Positions 27,682-36,782 are shown, counted from the stretch's first letter. The stretch is DNA of 47,288 bases from Nitrospiraceae bacterium (GCA_003153275.1 PLXX01000103.1:1-47288), one strand, 5' to 3'. Made by a program: numbers and translations. Notes: a model not told the origin generated them from the sequence alone.

Positions 27682-28365
27682 GTGAAAATCGGGGTCTTCG
27701 GCGGGACATTTAACCCCATACATTACGGTCATCTGAGGGCGGCTGAGGAGGCCAGGGAAATGCTCGAACTCGACAAGGTCCTGTTTATTCCTGCCGGCAA
27801 TCCTCCGCTGAAGTCACACAATATTGCTGATGCGGAAAAGAGATTCCAGATGGTGACTATAGCGACCGCCGGCAATGAATTCTTTGAGGTCCTGGATATA
27901 GAATGCAGCAGGACCGGGAAGTCTTATATCGTCGAGACGCTTGAGGAGTTGCTGGGCCGTTACCCTCATGCCGGACTGTATTTTCTTCTTGGGATCGATG
28001 CGTTTCTCGATATCCCGAACTGGTGTCGGCCGGACCAGGTTATCTCCATGGTCGACTTCGTTATCCTTGCGAGGCCGGGGCACTTCTTTAGAGACCTGCA
28101 GGCATCGCCCTATCTTCATGCGGACAAGGCTGCGCTGGCACTGATGGATAATAGCGGCATAGCCGACCATGCGAAGGTCGATATGAAATCAGGAAAAAAG
28201 GCGATCCTGATGCGCGGCATGTCGCTTGCGATTTCGTCGACCGATATCCGAAATCGCTTACAGACAGGCCGAAGTACAAAATACCTGTTGCCAGAGCAGA
28301 TTGAATCATTTATAATTTCAAACAGTCTGTATGGAGCCCTGAACGGAGTCAATGAATGCCAATAA
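27682..28365 (+). CDS. nadD: Nicotinate-nucleotide adenylyltransferase
   Basis: 227 aa, GTG start. Converts nicotinate mononucleotide and ATP to deamido-NAD. The nucleotidyltransferase motif GGTFNPIHYGHLRAAEEA, substrate region FIPAGNPPLK, and the ISSTDIRNRL signature are present. The last 10 bp overlap rsfS, as in many bacteria where these genes are neighbours. Secure. Confidence 0.96.
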   Translation: MKIGVFGGTFNPIHYGHLRAAEEAREMLELDKVLFIPAGNPPLKSHNIADAEKRFQMVTIATAGNEFFEVLDIECSRTGKSYIVETLEELLGRYPHAGLYFLLGIDAFLDIPNWCRPDQVISMVDFVILARPGHFFRDLQASPYLHADKAALALMDNSGIADHAKVDMKSGKKAILMRGMSLAISSTDIRNRLQTGRSTKYLLPEQIESFIISNSLYGALNGVNECQ

Positions 28366-28784
28366 CAGGTGAGAAAAAATGTCCGGCAACGCCTTTGACA
28401 ACCATGGACATTGCTATTGCCGCTGCAGGAGCGGCGTCGATGAAGAAGGCCGGAGATCCGGTGGTTCTTGACCTGACCGGCCTGACGATTGTCGCAGATT
28501 TTTTCGTCATCTGTTCGGGCGAAAGTACGACACAGGTCAGGGCAGTCTCGGAACATATTGAGGACGAACTGCGTAAGGCGGGGATAAAGCCGCGGGGCAT
28601 TGAAGGTCGTACCTTTGGCCATTGGGTGCTTCTCGATTATGGTGATGTTATTGTCCATGTCTTCGAGAAGGAGACACGCTTATTCTATAACCTTGAAAGA
28701 CTCTGGATGGATGCAAAGACGATAGATGCTGATGAAGATAAATCTGATATGGGTCGGCAGGACAAAAGAACCGTTCATTCGTGA
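28356..28784 (+). CDS. rsfS: Ribosomal silencing factor RsfS
   Basis: 142 aa. Binds ribosomal protein L14 and blocks subunit joining during starvation. Typical run DLTGLTIVADFFVICSGEST, then QVRAVSEHIEDELRKAGIKP and HWVLLDYGDVIVHVFEKETR followed by FYNLERLW. ATG 28356 lies inside the end of nadD. Its last 53 bp overlap the rlmH start in another frame, an unusually long overlap. Confidence 0.95.
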   Translation: MPITGEKKCPATPLTTMDIAIAAAGAASMKKAGDPVVLDLTGLTIVADFFVICSGESTTQVRAVSEHIEDELRKAGIKPRGIEGRTFGHWVLLDYGDVIVHVFEKETRLFYNLERLWMDAKTIDADEDKSDMGRQDKRTVHS

Positions 28785-29172
28785 CGGCATTGAGAAGTAT
28801 CAGAAGCTGCTGGGCCATTATGCGGATATTACCGTTGTTGAGGTGAAGGAAGAAAAAGGCAGCAACAGTGCAATGACGATCGAACGGGAAGGTGAGAGAA
28901 TAATGAAGCTCGGGATGCCATATGTTCTGCTGGACGAGCAGGGCAGGAACATGACCTCGGTTGAATTTGCAGGCTATATCGGGCAGCATGCCCCGCGGAT
29001 TAATTTTGTCATGGGTGGGGCCTTTGGTGTGTCTGACGGAATCAGGGCGGGAGCCCGGGAAATGCTGTCACTGTCACGCATGACCTTTACCCACGAGATG
29101 GCACGCGTCTTTCTGCTCGAGCAGCTCTACCGCGCATTTTCAATAATAAACAGGAAGGGATATCATCACTGA
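28732..29172 (+). CDS. rlmH: 23S rRNA (pseudouridine1915-N3)-methyltransferase RlmH
   Basis: 146 aa from ATG 28732 (MKINLIWVGRTKEPF, the normal family start; the track begins two codons earlier). SPOUT methyltransferase acting on helix 69 of 70S ribosomes. Signature: FVMGGAFGVSDGIRAGA, SLSRMTFTHEMARVFLLEQL and the terminal YRAFSIINRKGYHH. It overlaps rsfS by 53 bp and its stop overlaps the following ATG (TGATGG). Confidence 0.95.
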   Translation: MKINLIWVGRTKEPFIRDGIEKYQKLLGHYADITVVEVKEEKGSNSAMTIEREGERIMKLGMPYVLLDEQGRNMTSVEFAGYIGQHAPRINFVMGGAFGVSDGIRAGAREMLSLSRMTFTHEMARVFLLEQLYRAFSIINRKGYHH

Positions 29173-30506
29173 TGGGAAAGCTCTCGATCTTTATCTTTGT
29201 GCTGTTTCTCGCAGGGCTCGCTGTCTTTGCGATCTACAACCAGGAAGTCACCACGATCAAGATACCTTTCAGCGATGTCTATGAGATCCCGAAGTTTGCA
29301 CTTATCCTGCTTTCAATTGTTGTTGGTGCGCTGGTCATGTTGATCGTCTTTGCCATCAGGGACACCAAGAAATTCATAGACAACTGGCAGTACCAGAAAA
29401 AGCAGCGGCAGGAGATTAAGGTCCAGGAACTCTATGCAAAAGCGCTGAATGCGATCCTTGCCCTGAACGAGGAAGCGGCCCGCGAATCCCTCGAGGGGAT
29501 TCTGGCAGAGGAGCCTGATCATATTGATGCTCTCCTCAGGCTCGGTGATGTTTATGCGGCTCGTGAGGATTTTCAGAAGGCGGCAACCTATTATCAGAAG
29601 GCGCGGGTGGTCGCTCCCCAGAATCTCCAGACACTTTTTTCGCTTGAGAGTGTTCTCGAAAAACAGGGAAGGTGGTCTGAGGCGCTGAAATATATTGAGG
29701 ATATTCTTGACCGTGACGAAAACAACCTGACAGCGCTCTACCGGAAAAGAGGCATACTTGAAAAGCAGGGTCGCTGGGATGAACTTGTTCTCCTCCAGAA
29801 GGCGATTCTCAAGCTTATCCAGATTGAGAAAGAGAAGAAGGAAGAGCAGGACCGGCTGCTGGGATACAAATATGAATATGGAAGAGACAGTCTGGAGAAT
29901 AACCAGCTCGAAAAGGCGCGGAAGGCATTTAAGACCGTTCTGCGGCTGGACAAAGACTTTATTCCAGCAACGCTCGGACTTGCCGAAGTGATGCTCCGTG
30001 AAGGCGAAAGCGAGGAGGCGGTCAATCTTCTGGAAAAGGCATACGAAGGCACGGCCTCAAAGATCATCCTTGCGAGGCTTGAGGACCTGCTGATAAGCCT
30101 GGGCGAGCCAGGCCGGCTGATCAGTATATACAAAAGCAGTATATCAAGGACCCCGAACGATCCTGTCATGAGGTTTTTTCTCGGCAAGGTCTTCTACCGA
30201 CTCGAGATGATTGATGACGCCTTCGAAACCCTCTCTGAAATGGAAACCCTCGGGATATCGTACCCTGAGACGCACCACCTGCTTGGGAATATTCTCTTAC
30301 GGAGAAACCAGCCTGAAAAGGCTGCGAAAGAGTATGTACGGGCAATTGATGCCAAAAAGCCTATCAATCTACCCTACTGTTGCAGCGCATGCGGGTTCAG
30401 CTCGGATGACTGGTCAGGTCGATGCCCTGGCTGCAGGCAGTGGGGCACATTCCTGCTGAATCTTGATGGCACCTGCGCAGTCATGGCATCTGCAGCAAGA
30501 GTTTAA
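29172..30506 (+). CDS. LapA-LapB fusion: DUF1049 membrane domain, TPRs and rubredoxin-type zinc ribbon
   Basis: 444 aa. Residues 1-65 have two TM helices flanking YNQEVTTIKIPF, the LapA (DUF1049) pattern. Residues about 75-400 are TPRs (for example ALLRLGDVYAAREDFQKAAT). Residues about 402-428 form the LapB metal site CCSACGFSSDDWSGRCPGCR with QWGTF. In E. coli lapA and lapB are separate adjacent genes; LapB (YciM) tunes LPS synthesis by promoting FtsH degradation of LpxC and relies on its membrane anchor. Here one polypeptide carries both. No stop or RBS remnant marks the join. Regulation of LPS assembly is the likely role, if the family function is conserved. Confidence 0.85.
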   Translation: MGKLSIFIFVLFLAGLAVFAIYNQEVTTIKIPFSDVYEIPKFALILLSIVVGALVMLIVFAIRDTKKFIDNWQYQKKQRQEIKVQELYAKALNAILALNEEAARESLEGILAEEPDHIDALLRLGDVYAAREDFQKAATYYQKARVVAPQNLQTLFSLESVLEKQGRWSEALKYIEDILDRDENNLTALYRKRGILEKQGRWDELVLLQKAILKLIQIEKEKKEEQDRLLGYKYEYGRDSLENNQLEKARKAFKTVLRLDKDFIPATLGLAEVMLREGESEEAVNLLEKAYEGTASKIILARLEDLLISLGEPGRLISIYKSSISRTPNDPVMRFFLGKVFYRLEMIDDAFETLSEMETLGISYPETHHLLGNILLRRNQPEKAAKEYVRAIDAKKPINLPYCCSACGFSSDDWSGRCPGCRQWGTFLLNLDGTCAVMASAARV

Positions 30507-30515
30507 TCCAGGCCT

Positions 30516-31277
30516 ATGGGCAGCCTGCCGCTGAAAAAACTTGTTTCATTCCTGACGAGCGAACTCGGCCTTTCGGAATTCCCCCGTGATGAAAGCGCCA
30601 ACGGTCTTCAGGTCGAAGGCAGCCGGAGCGTCAGGAAAATCGGCCTGGCGGTTGACGCGTGTGATTATGTTTTCAATAAGGCTGCCGAACAGCAGGTGGA
30701 TTTTCTGCTCGTGCATCACGGGTTGGTGTGGGGCGGGATCAGGGCAGTGACCGGTATTCTGAGAAAGAGAATCAAGCTCCTTTTGGACCACGACATTTCT
30801 CTCTATGCCTGTCATCTCCCCCTCGACTGGCACCCTGAATATGGGAACAATGCCCAACTCCGCAGTCTTCTCGGGCTCAGCAGGGCCGGGGAGTTTGGCG
30901 AGTACCACGGAAAGAGGATAGGATGCCATGGACGGCTCAACAAAGAAATGGCGCTGAATGATTTTATACTCCGCGTGGACAAACGGCTCGGCACAACATC
31001 CCGTTCAATTGATTTTGGACGAAAAGTGAAAAATGTCGGCATTGTCTCCGGCGGAGGCTGGTCAGCGCTCTATGACGCAGAGTGCCATGACATCGATACA
31101 TTTCTGACAGGGGAACCCTCCCATAGCGCCTACACCCTTGCCGAAGAGTTAAAAATAAATCTCATATTCGCAGGCCACTATGCGACTGAGACTGCAGGGG
31201 TCCGGGCTGTTGGTGCAATGCTCACCAAAAAGTTCCCGATAGAGACGGCATTTATCGATCACCCAACGGGACTATGA
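30516..31277 (+). CDS. NIF3-like dinuclear metal-centre protein (YbgI family)
   Basis: 253 aa. Metal ligands are recognisable: FLLVHHGLVWGG (His pair), CHLPLDWHPEYGNN (Asp) and FAGHYATETAGV (His, Glu) near the end. NIF3/YbgI proteins form hexameric toroids with two metal ions per monomer; annotated as GTP cyclohydrolase I type 2, but the true reaction is poorly defined. It follows lapAB by 9 bp and probably ends the operon. In related bacteria NIF3 is often followed by a coiled-coil zinc ribbon protein, which is absent here. Confidence 0.92.
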   Translation: MGSLPLKKLVSFLTSELGLSEFPRDESANGLQVEGSRSVRKIGLAVDACDYVFNKAAEQQVDFLLVHHGLVWGGIRAVTGILRKRIKLLLDHDISLYACHLPLDWHPEYGNNAQLRSLLGLSRAGEFGEYHGKRIGCHGRLNKEMALNDFILRVDKRLGTTSRSIDFGRKVKNVGIVSGGGWSALYDAECHDIDTFLTGEPSHSAYTLAEELKINLIFAGHYATETAGVRAVGAMLTKKFPIETAFIDHPTGL

Positions 31278-31378
31278 CCATAATCTGCCAACTACTTTTC
31301 TGTAAACAGCGTGACAACAACATGTGTGTTCATTCGCTGTGATTTGATGGTGGATTGCTGTATGACAGGAGGTGTTCT
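31278..31378 (+). repeat. Leader of the TPR gene with hairpin; intergenic repeat copy C (weak)
   Basis: ACAGCG-TGA (31306-31314) and TCA-TT-CGCTGT (31330-31340) can pair around a 15-base loop. The sequence after it (CGCTGTGATTTGATGGTGGATTGCTG) resembles the tail of repeat copy B before cbiQ (CGCCGTTATTTTGAG...TTGATTGTGGATTATTGCG). The match is gapped and less sure than A to B. Confidence 0.3.
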
Positions 31379-32749
31379 GTGAATGACTATGATCAGGCGC
31401 TGGAATTATCGGAAAGGGCGTTGGAGATAGCGCAGAAGATCGGGGACATGGCTGAGGTTGAGAAGAGTTATCACCAGCTTGGTATAATCCATCAGAAGCG
31501 TGGGGATTACGACCGGGCATTTGAATATCATCAGAAGGCCCTTGAGATAGCCGGAGGGATAGGGGACCAGGCAGGAGTTTCAAGGAGCTATCACCAGATC
31601 GGCATAGTGCACCAAAAGCGTGGGGATTACGATCAGGCGTTTGAGTACCATCAGAAGGCGCTTGAGATAGCAGAGAAGATCGGGGACATGGCGGCGATCT
31701 CGCGCAGTTATAACCAGATGGGGATAGTCTATCAAAACAGAGGAGATTATGACTTTGCGCTGGAGCATCACCAGAAGGCGCTTGAGATAGCTGAAAAGAT
31801 GAGGGACATAGCGATGGTCTCGGTCAGCTACCAGAATATCGGGATTGTTTATCAGAAGCGTGGAGATTACGACCGTGCGTTGGACCTGTCGCATAAGGCA
31901 CTCGAGATAAAGCAGACGTCGGCCGATTTTTACGGCATACTCAGGATCTATGGGCAGATGGGTCTACTGCATAAACTCAAGGGAGATTATGTCCGGGCGC
32001 TCGAACTCTCGGAAAAAGCCCTCGATATCGCCACCAAACTCAAGGACGACGCAGGTATTGCGCGCAGTTGCAACCAGATTGGCATTATTTATCAGAGCAG
32101 AGGGGTAAACGACCAGGCACTTGAATACCACCAGAAGGCGCTTGACATTGCCGAGAGAATCGGCGACAAAGCTGAGGTTGCAATGAGCTTCCATAATATG
32201 GGGATCGTCCATCAGAGCAAAGGCGATTATGACCAGGCGCTCGCCTTCTATGAGAAGGCGCTTGAGATAGCGGAGAAGATAGGCGATATTTCGGGAGTTT
32301 CTAAGAGTTATCATCAGATCGGCATGGTCCATCAGAATAAGGGTGATTTCCAGGACGCCCTTGAACACTTCCAGAAGGCACTTGAGATAGCGGAGAAGAT
32401 AGGCGATATTTCGGGAGTTTCAAAGAGTTATCATCAGATCGGCATTGTACACCAGAGCCGGGGCGATTATGACCAGGCGCTTGGTTTTTATCAGAAGGCG
32501 CTTGAGATAGCAAAAAAAGTTGGAGATATCTCCGGGGTCGGCAGCAGCATCGGCATGGTTGGACGGGTGATGCAGATGAAGAAGAACTATACCGATGCCT
32601 TTATCGATTACCTGATCTCGCTGGACATCTTTGAAAAGCTCGGTTCGCCGAACGTAAAGATTGTCCACAGCCTGATCACTGAACTCACCAAAGAGATGGG
32701 CGAAGAGGATTTCAATAAACTCCTTGAAGATTTTAAGACCTCGAAGTAG
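31379..32749 (+). CDS. TPR-only protein with ten 40-residue repeats
   Basis: 456 aa from GTG 31379, which has a perfect RBS (AGGAGG, six bases upstream); the track start at 31355 lies upstream of this RBS and is unlikely. Ten 40-residue repeats of the type GDYDQALEYHQKALEIAEKI, GDxxGVSxSYHQIGIVHQKR, plus a degenerate eleventh and a short acidic tail (EMGEEDFNKLLEDF). No signal peptide, TM or catalytic domain. This is the kinesin-light-chain-like TPR class, a protein-binding scaffold. The gene converges with the TrmH gene and overlaps its end by 17 bp. Partner and role unknown. Confidence 0.85.
   Translation: MNDYDQALELSERALEIAQKIGDMAEVEKSYHQLGIIHQKRGDYDRAFEYHQKALEIAGGIGDQAGVSRSYHQIGIVHQKRGDYDQAFEYHQKALEIAEKIGDMAAISRSYNQMGIVYQNRGDYDFALEHHQKALEIAEKMRDIAMVSVSYQNIGIVYQKRGDYDRALDLSHKALEIKQTSADFYGILRIYGQMGLLHKLKGDYVRALELSEKALDIATKLKDDAGIARSCNQIGIIYQSRGVNDQALEYHQKALDIAERIGDKAEVAMSFHNMGIVHQSKGDYDQALAFYEKALEIAEKIGDISGVSKSYHQIGMVHQNKGDFQDALEHFQKALEIAEKIGDISGVSKSYHQIGIVHQSRGDYDQALGFYQKALEIAKKVGDISGVGSSIGMVGRVMQMKKNYTDAFIDYLISLDIFEKLGSPNVKIVHSLITELTKEMGEEDFNKLLEDFKTSK
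31382..32581 (+). repeat. 120-bp tandem repeats encoding the TPR array
   Basis: Ten consecutive 120-bp units in one frame. Units 8 and 9 are the youngest pair: 32261-32325 and 32381-32445 match over 65 bp with one difference. Units 5-7 are much more diverged. The pattern suggests growth or gene conversion from the 3' part of the array. Confidence 0.85.
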
Positions 32750-33548
32750 CGAGTCTCTGCCTGACGGCTTCGTAGATGCAGACTGCGACTGCTGAGGCAA
32801 CATTGAGACTCTCTGCCTTGCCATGGACCGGCACTCTCAAGACAATTTCAGCACTTTCCCTTATTGCAATACTCACTCCCCGGGCCTCGTTTCCGAATAC
32901 AAGGGCCAGGGGAATATTCAGGTCTGTTTCGAAAAGTGTGTTCGGGGCATCTGAGGATGCGACCGCCAGTTTTATGCCGGCTGCCAGGAGAAATACGCCA
33001 AGTTCATCCACGTCCGTTTGAATGACCGGGATAGTAAATACACTCCCAGCGGTCGACCTGATCGTCTTCTGCTTAAAGGGATCACAGGTGGGGGGCAGCA
33101 GCAATACGGCGTCGGCGCCTGCTGCATCTGCGGTCCGTATGATGGTGCCCAGGTTACCGGGGTCCTGAATCCTGTCAAGGACGACAAGGAGCGGCGTACT
33201 GCTTAATGCCAGATCGCCGAGACTTTTTGTCTGAATTTTTACCAGAGCAACAATTCCCTGGGGGGTTTCAGTATCAGCCAGCTTCTTTAATATCTGATCA
33301 GTCACTTCAGCCATCCTGATGTCCTGATCTGCAATCCGGTTAAGAAGTTTTATCCCTTCTTCTTTTGCATCGAACTGTCCGGTGAAGAAGACCTCCTTTA
33401 TTCCGGCCCCTGCATCAAGCGCCATCTCGACAAGATGAGTTCCCTCAATCAGGAAAAAACGCTCCCCACCTTCAGGCCGCCTTCTGAGTATTGAGATCAC
33501 TTCTTTGAGATGGGGGTTAGCCGGACTGGTTATCCTGAGACATTTCAT
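32733..33548 (-). CDS. TrmH/SpoU family RNA 2'-O-ribose methyltransferase
   Basis: 271 aa. An N-terminal substrate-binding domain of the RlmB/TsnR type (FLIEGTHLVEMALDAG, residues about 28-43), then the SPOUT knot with DRIQDPGNLGTIIRTADAAG, LVFGNEARGVS and VPVHGKAESLNVASAVAV. These are the three motifs of the family that methylates ribose in rRNA or tRNA using SAM. Which RNA position it modifies cannot be read. It overlaps the end of the TPR gene and lies 61 bp downstream of the ABC permease stop on the same strand, so it may be co-transcribed. Confidence 0.92.
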   Translation of the reverse strand: MKCLRITSPANPHLKEVISILRRRPEGGERFFLIEGTHLVEMALDAGAGIKEVFFTGQFDAKEEGIKLLNRIADQDIRMAEVTDQILKKLADTETPQGIVALVKIQTKSLGDLALSSTPLLVVLDRIQDPGNLGTIIRTADAAGADAVLLLPPTCDPFKQKTIRSTAGSVFTIPVIQTDVDELGVFLLAAGIKLAVASSDAPNTLFETDLNIPLALVFGNEARGVSIAIRESAEIVLRVPVHGKAESLNVASAVAVCIYEAVRQRLATSRS

Positions 33549-33609
33549 CGTGGATTAACTTTACCAGAAACCCGCTGGGAAGAAAAAGTAATCGTCAGTT
33601 TTTCAGGTC

Positions 33610-36135
33610 CTATTCGAAACTGATGAATTTTTTCGGGTCGATCTTCCTGGCGATCTGAACAGGTATCAGCCCTGCAACAAGTGTTGTCAGAAATAGTCCT
33701 GCTGCAGTGAGAGAAAGATAAAAAATCGGCAAGCGGAATTGTATCTCCCATCCGAAGGAGATACGGTTTATCACCTGGATGAATATGATACTCATGGCCA
33801 GCCCGATCGCCGCGCCCAGGAGTATTCCGGCGATTCCCAGTATCCCGGCAGTAAGGACCAACATGCCCCTCAACTGGCCCCATCCGGCACCCAGATATCT
33901 GATGATGCTGATCTCCCTCTTTCTCTCAAGCACAAGCGCCATCAGGATGTTGACCACTCCTATCAGAGAGACCAGGATCGTGATCAGTTCGATGGCATAG
34001 GTAATGGCAAACGTCTGGTCGAAGATGGACAATACCTGTTTTCTCAATTCACTGTTGTCCATTATTTCTACTGCATAGTGCGGGAGCAGTTCTTGACGCA
34101 GCCCTTTGATAAACGTACCTGAATTTGTGTCTTTACCGAGATAAATGCCCAGTTGTGTGGCATCATCAATACCCCAGTATTCCAGCAACCACTTCCTGTC
34201 AAGGTAGACAAAACCTGAGGCGGTTGAATAGCTGCTGAAGATGTCTCCTATAGTGAACTTCACCGTGCCCGCAGGAGTCCCGATTGCCATCTGCTCCCCT
34301 AGCTTCAGCCCGTATTTCACTGCGAGGTAGCTTGAAACTCCTATCTCCCTGTCAGATCCAGGAACCCTGCTGCCATCTGTTTTGCGCGGGAAATGCTTCT
34401 GCAAGGCAGCCCTGTCACCAAACCCGGCAACTATCTTCCTTCCCCTGAAGTCGATCTGAAGGGTCCTGAACCTGTCGATAAAGGAAATCCCGTGCGCAGT
34501 CTCCACAGTCTTGACGAGGTCGTCAGAAAGAGGGAAATAGCAGAAGTTCGAGGTGCATGAAGCAGGCTTGACGTAGACGTCTGCTGAAATGTTTTTATCT
34601 ATCCATGATTTCAGAGAGCTCCTGAATGAAAAGATGAGGATGAACAGAGAAATGATCAGAGCGCTGCTGATGGCGACGCTCATGAGGGCTACTGACAAGC
34701 GAACGGTGCTTCCTTCCATATCACCGGCAGTTATGATCCCAGCCGGACCAAACAACTTTTCAAGTGGTCTTTTCAGTAGCCGCAACAGGAATGAGAGATA
34801 TAAAGGGGAGAGGACCGTAAACCCCAGTATAATGGCAAGGATTCCGGCATAGGCCAGAAACGGAAACTCAAACGGCATGCCCCGGTAATCGATATAAGAA
34901 AGTACGCATCCTGAGATGACCAGGAACAAGCCGGTCCCTTTATAATAACCAGGGTAATGAGAAGTGCTTCCGCGATACCTACCCTCAAAGGTGCCCTCTC
35001 TGACGCTCTCATTTGGCCTTGTGCCGGCAGCTTCAAGGGCTGGCACAGCTGAGGCGAGGAACGAGACAAGAAGACCCAGTCCAAGGGAAAGCAGTATGTC
35101 GCCTCTGGAAAGGGAATAGTCGGATATTGCGATTGTGGCATACATTGTAGATATGGTCTTTGCAACGGCTGCCACTGAAAACCAAGCCACGACCTGGCCG
35201 CAGATAATACCGAGGGTGGAGCCTATCAGGCCAAGGAAGAGCCCCTGGATGATGAATAGAAGCACGACGGTCTTTTGCCCGATGCCCAACGCCCTGAGAA
35301 TGCCAATTTCTGTCCGCCTCTTCACCACCGAGATAAAGATAGTATTATAAAGAAGGAATATCCCGACCAAAATGGATATGAGGCTCACAAACTGGAGATT
35401 GTAACGGAAGGACCGTATGAGCGACTTCTGTGCCTTTATGACCTGCTCCTTATTCTCTATGGCGAGAGAGGAAGGAAGCCTTTTTCGTATCTCTGCTGCT
35501 GCACTGTCATCTGCTGCTACATCGATCTTCGACAGGTAGCCGGCCTTTCCAAAATAATCCTGGAAATTGCCAAGGTCCATGAACAAGGTATTAACAGGCA
35601 GGAGTGGCATATCCGCAATATCTACGACCGTCAGCATGAATTCCCTGTCGTATACCAGAGTTCGCAGCCTGCCGCCCTTCCCCAGCGCATGCCTGTCGGC
35701 AAACTGACGGGTTACAACAACACCACTGGTATCTGTGAAATACCTTCCGAAATCGGCTTTCCCACGTGCCGCAAGTTTGAGGAACCTGGCTATTCTAATT
35801 GTATCTATCCCCCTTATATCAACCGTCTCTCTGGTTTCAGGCAGATAACCTTTAACATCGATAACAGGGAAGCTGTCGTCGTTGATCCCACGGACCGTTG
35901 CATATGTCACTTCATTAAAATCCAGTCCGGATGTGTCGAAGACCTCATAATTGGCATAGGGATTTATGCCGCTGATATCAGACTCAAAGGACAATGCTGC
36001 CTTGTCCGATGCTGCCTTTACCCCGCTGAAAAGACCAATCCCGAGCGCAACACCGATAATGGACAGCATGGCAAGAAAGCGCTCTGCCCTTATATTCTTC
36101 AGCATAACCAGCTTGAGAAGCTGCAGAAACGTCAC
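33610..36135 (-). CDS. Large FtsX-type ABC transporter permease
   Basis: 841 aa. N-terminal TM helix (about residues 20-40), a periplasmic domain, three TM helices at about 245-385, a further TM pair near 425-465, a second core helix (about 485-515), a second periplasmic domain and three C-terminal TM helices: the duplicated FtsX/MacB-PCD layout of large (type VII ABC) permeases. LYNTIFISVVKRRTEIGILR and ALVLERKREISIIRYLGAGW are the two coupling-helix motifs. The start overlaps the ATPase stop (ATGA). Together with the ATPase and AttH-like gene it forms an operon. Such systems move lipids or lipoproteins, or work as mechanotransducers; substrate unknown. Confidence 0.88.
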   Translation of the reverse strand: MTFLQLLKLVMLKNIRAERFLAMLSIIGVALGIGLFSGVKAASDKAALSFESDISGINPYANYEVFDTSGLDFNEVTYATVRGINDDSFPVIDVKGYLPETRETVDIRGIDTIRIARFLKLAARGKADFGRYFTDTSGVVVTRQFADRHALGKGGRLRTLVYDREFMLTVVDIADMPLLPVNTLFMDLGNFQDYFGKAGYLSKIDVAADDSAAAEIRKRLPSSLAIENKEQVIKAQKSLIRSFRYNLQFVSLISILVGIFLLYNTIFISVVKRRTEIGILRALGIGQKTVVLLFIIQGLFLGLIGSTLGIICGQVVAWFSVAAVAKTISTMYATIAISDYSLSRGDILLSLGLGLLVSFLASAVPALEAAGTRPNESVREGTFEGRYRGSTSHYPGYYKGTGLFLVISGCVLSYIDYRGMPFEFPFLAYAGILAIILGFTVLSPLYLSFLLRLLKRPLEKLFGPAGIITAGDMEGSTVRLSVALMSVAISSALIISLFILIFSFRSSLKSWIDKNISADVYVKPASCTSNFCYFPLSDDLVKTVETAHGISFIDRFRTLQIDFRGRKIVAGFGDRAALQKHFPRKTDGSRVPGSDREIGVSSYLAVKYGLKLGEQMAIGTPAGTVKFTIGDIFSSYSTASGFVYLDRKWLLEYWGIDDATQLGIYLGKDTNSGTFIKGLRQELLPHYAVEIMDNSELRKQVLSIFDQTFAITYAIELITILVSLIGVVNILMALVLERKREISIIRYLGAGWGQLRGMLVLTAGILGIAGILLGAAIGLAMSIIFIQVINRISFGWEIQFRLPIFYLSLTAAGLFLTTLVAGLIPVQIARKIDPKKFISFE

Positions 36136-36782
36136 AACAGGATTACTCCATCTTTAATCCTGATCGTCCTGTCTGCGTATCTGGCAACATATTCTTCGTG
36201 GGTGACCAGAACTATGGTTTTATTGTTTTCAGCGGCAATCTGCATGAGAAGTTCCATGATCGAAGCCCCTGTATGGCTGTCGAGACTGCCTGTCGGTTCA
36301 TCGGCCAGAATAATGTCCGGATCATGGACCAGCGCCCTTGCGATTGAGACACGCTGCTGCTCTCCTCCCGACAGCTGATACGGATAACTCATTTCCCTGC
36401 CCTTAAGCCCGACCCGCTCAAGATAAGTATATGCACTTCCGTCATTTCCAATCCCGTTCAGAAGGAGTGGTATTCTTACGTTTTCGAGGATATTTATGTT
36501 TGGAAGCAGATTGAAGAACTGGAAAACGAATCCTGCCTTTTTCCTGCGATAGAGGGTCAGCTGTTTATCATTGAATGAAGATATTTCGCTGCCGTCTACA
36601 ATGACACTGCCGCGGTCCGGCTTGTCCATTCCACCTATGAGATTGAGCAGAGTAGACTTTCCCGAACCTGAACTGCCGGTTACCGCAAGGAACTCCCCCT
36701 TGCCAACATTCAGGGTTATCCCCCTGAGCACTCGGGTCTCACCATAATATTTTTCAACTCCCTGCAGCCGGATCATCATCAA
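36132..36782 (-). CDS. ABC transporter ATP-binding protein, LolD/MacB type
   Basis: 216 aa. Walker A GSSGSGKSTLLNLIGG (about residues 36-51), Q-loop region GFVFQFFNLLPNINILENV, signature LSGGEQQRVSIARAL, Walker B PDIILADEPTGSLDS and H-switch TIVLVTHE. The sequence belongs to the LolD/MacB/FtsE branch that partners FtsX-fold permeases, agreeing with the next gene. 4-bp overlaps on both sides imply translational coupling. Confidence 0.94.
   Translation of the reverse strand: MMMIRLQGVEKYYGETRVLRGITLNVGKGEFLAVTGSSGSGKSTLLNLIGGMDKPDRGSVIVDGSEISSFNDKQLTLYRRKKAGFVFQFFNLLPNINILENVRIPLLLNGIGNDGSAYTYLERVGLKGREMSYPYQLSGGEQQRVSIARALVHDPDIILADEPTGSLDSHTGASIMELLMQIAAENNKTIVLVTHEEYVARYADRTIRIKDGVILL

Noticed and set aside
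31580-32368. Minus-strand ORFs opposite the TPR array
   Set aside because: They repeat with the same 120-bp period as the TPR gene and only reflect its repeats.
35275-36378. 367-aa plus-strand ORF over the ABC permease and ATPase
   Set aside because: Antisense to two genes with clear motifs; no domain, signal or RBS.
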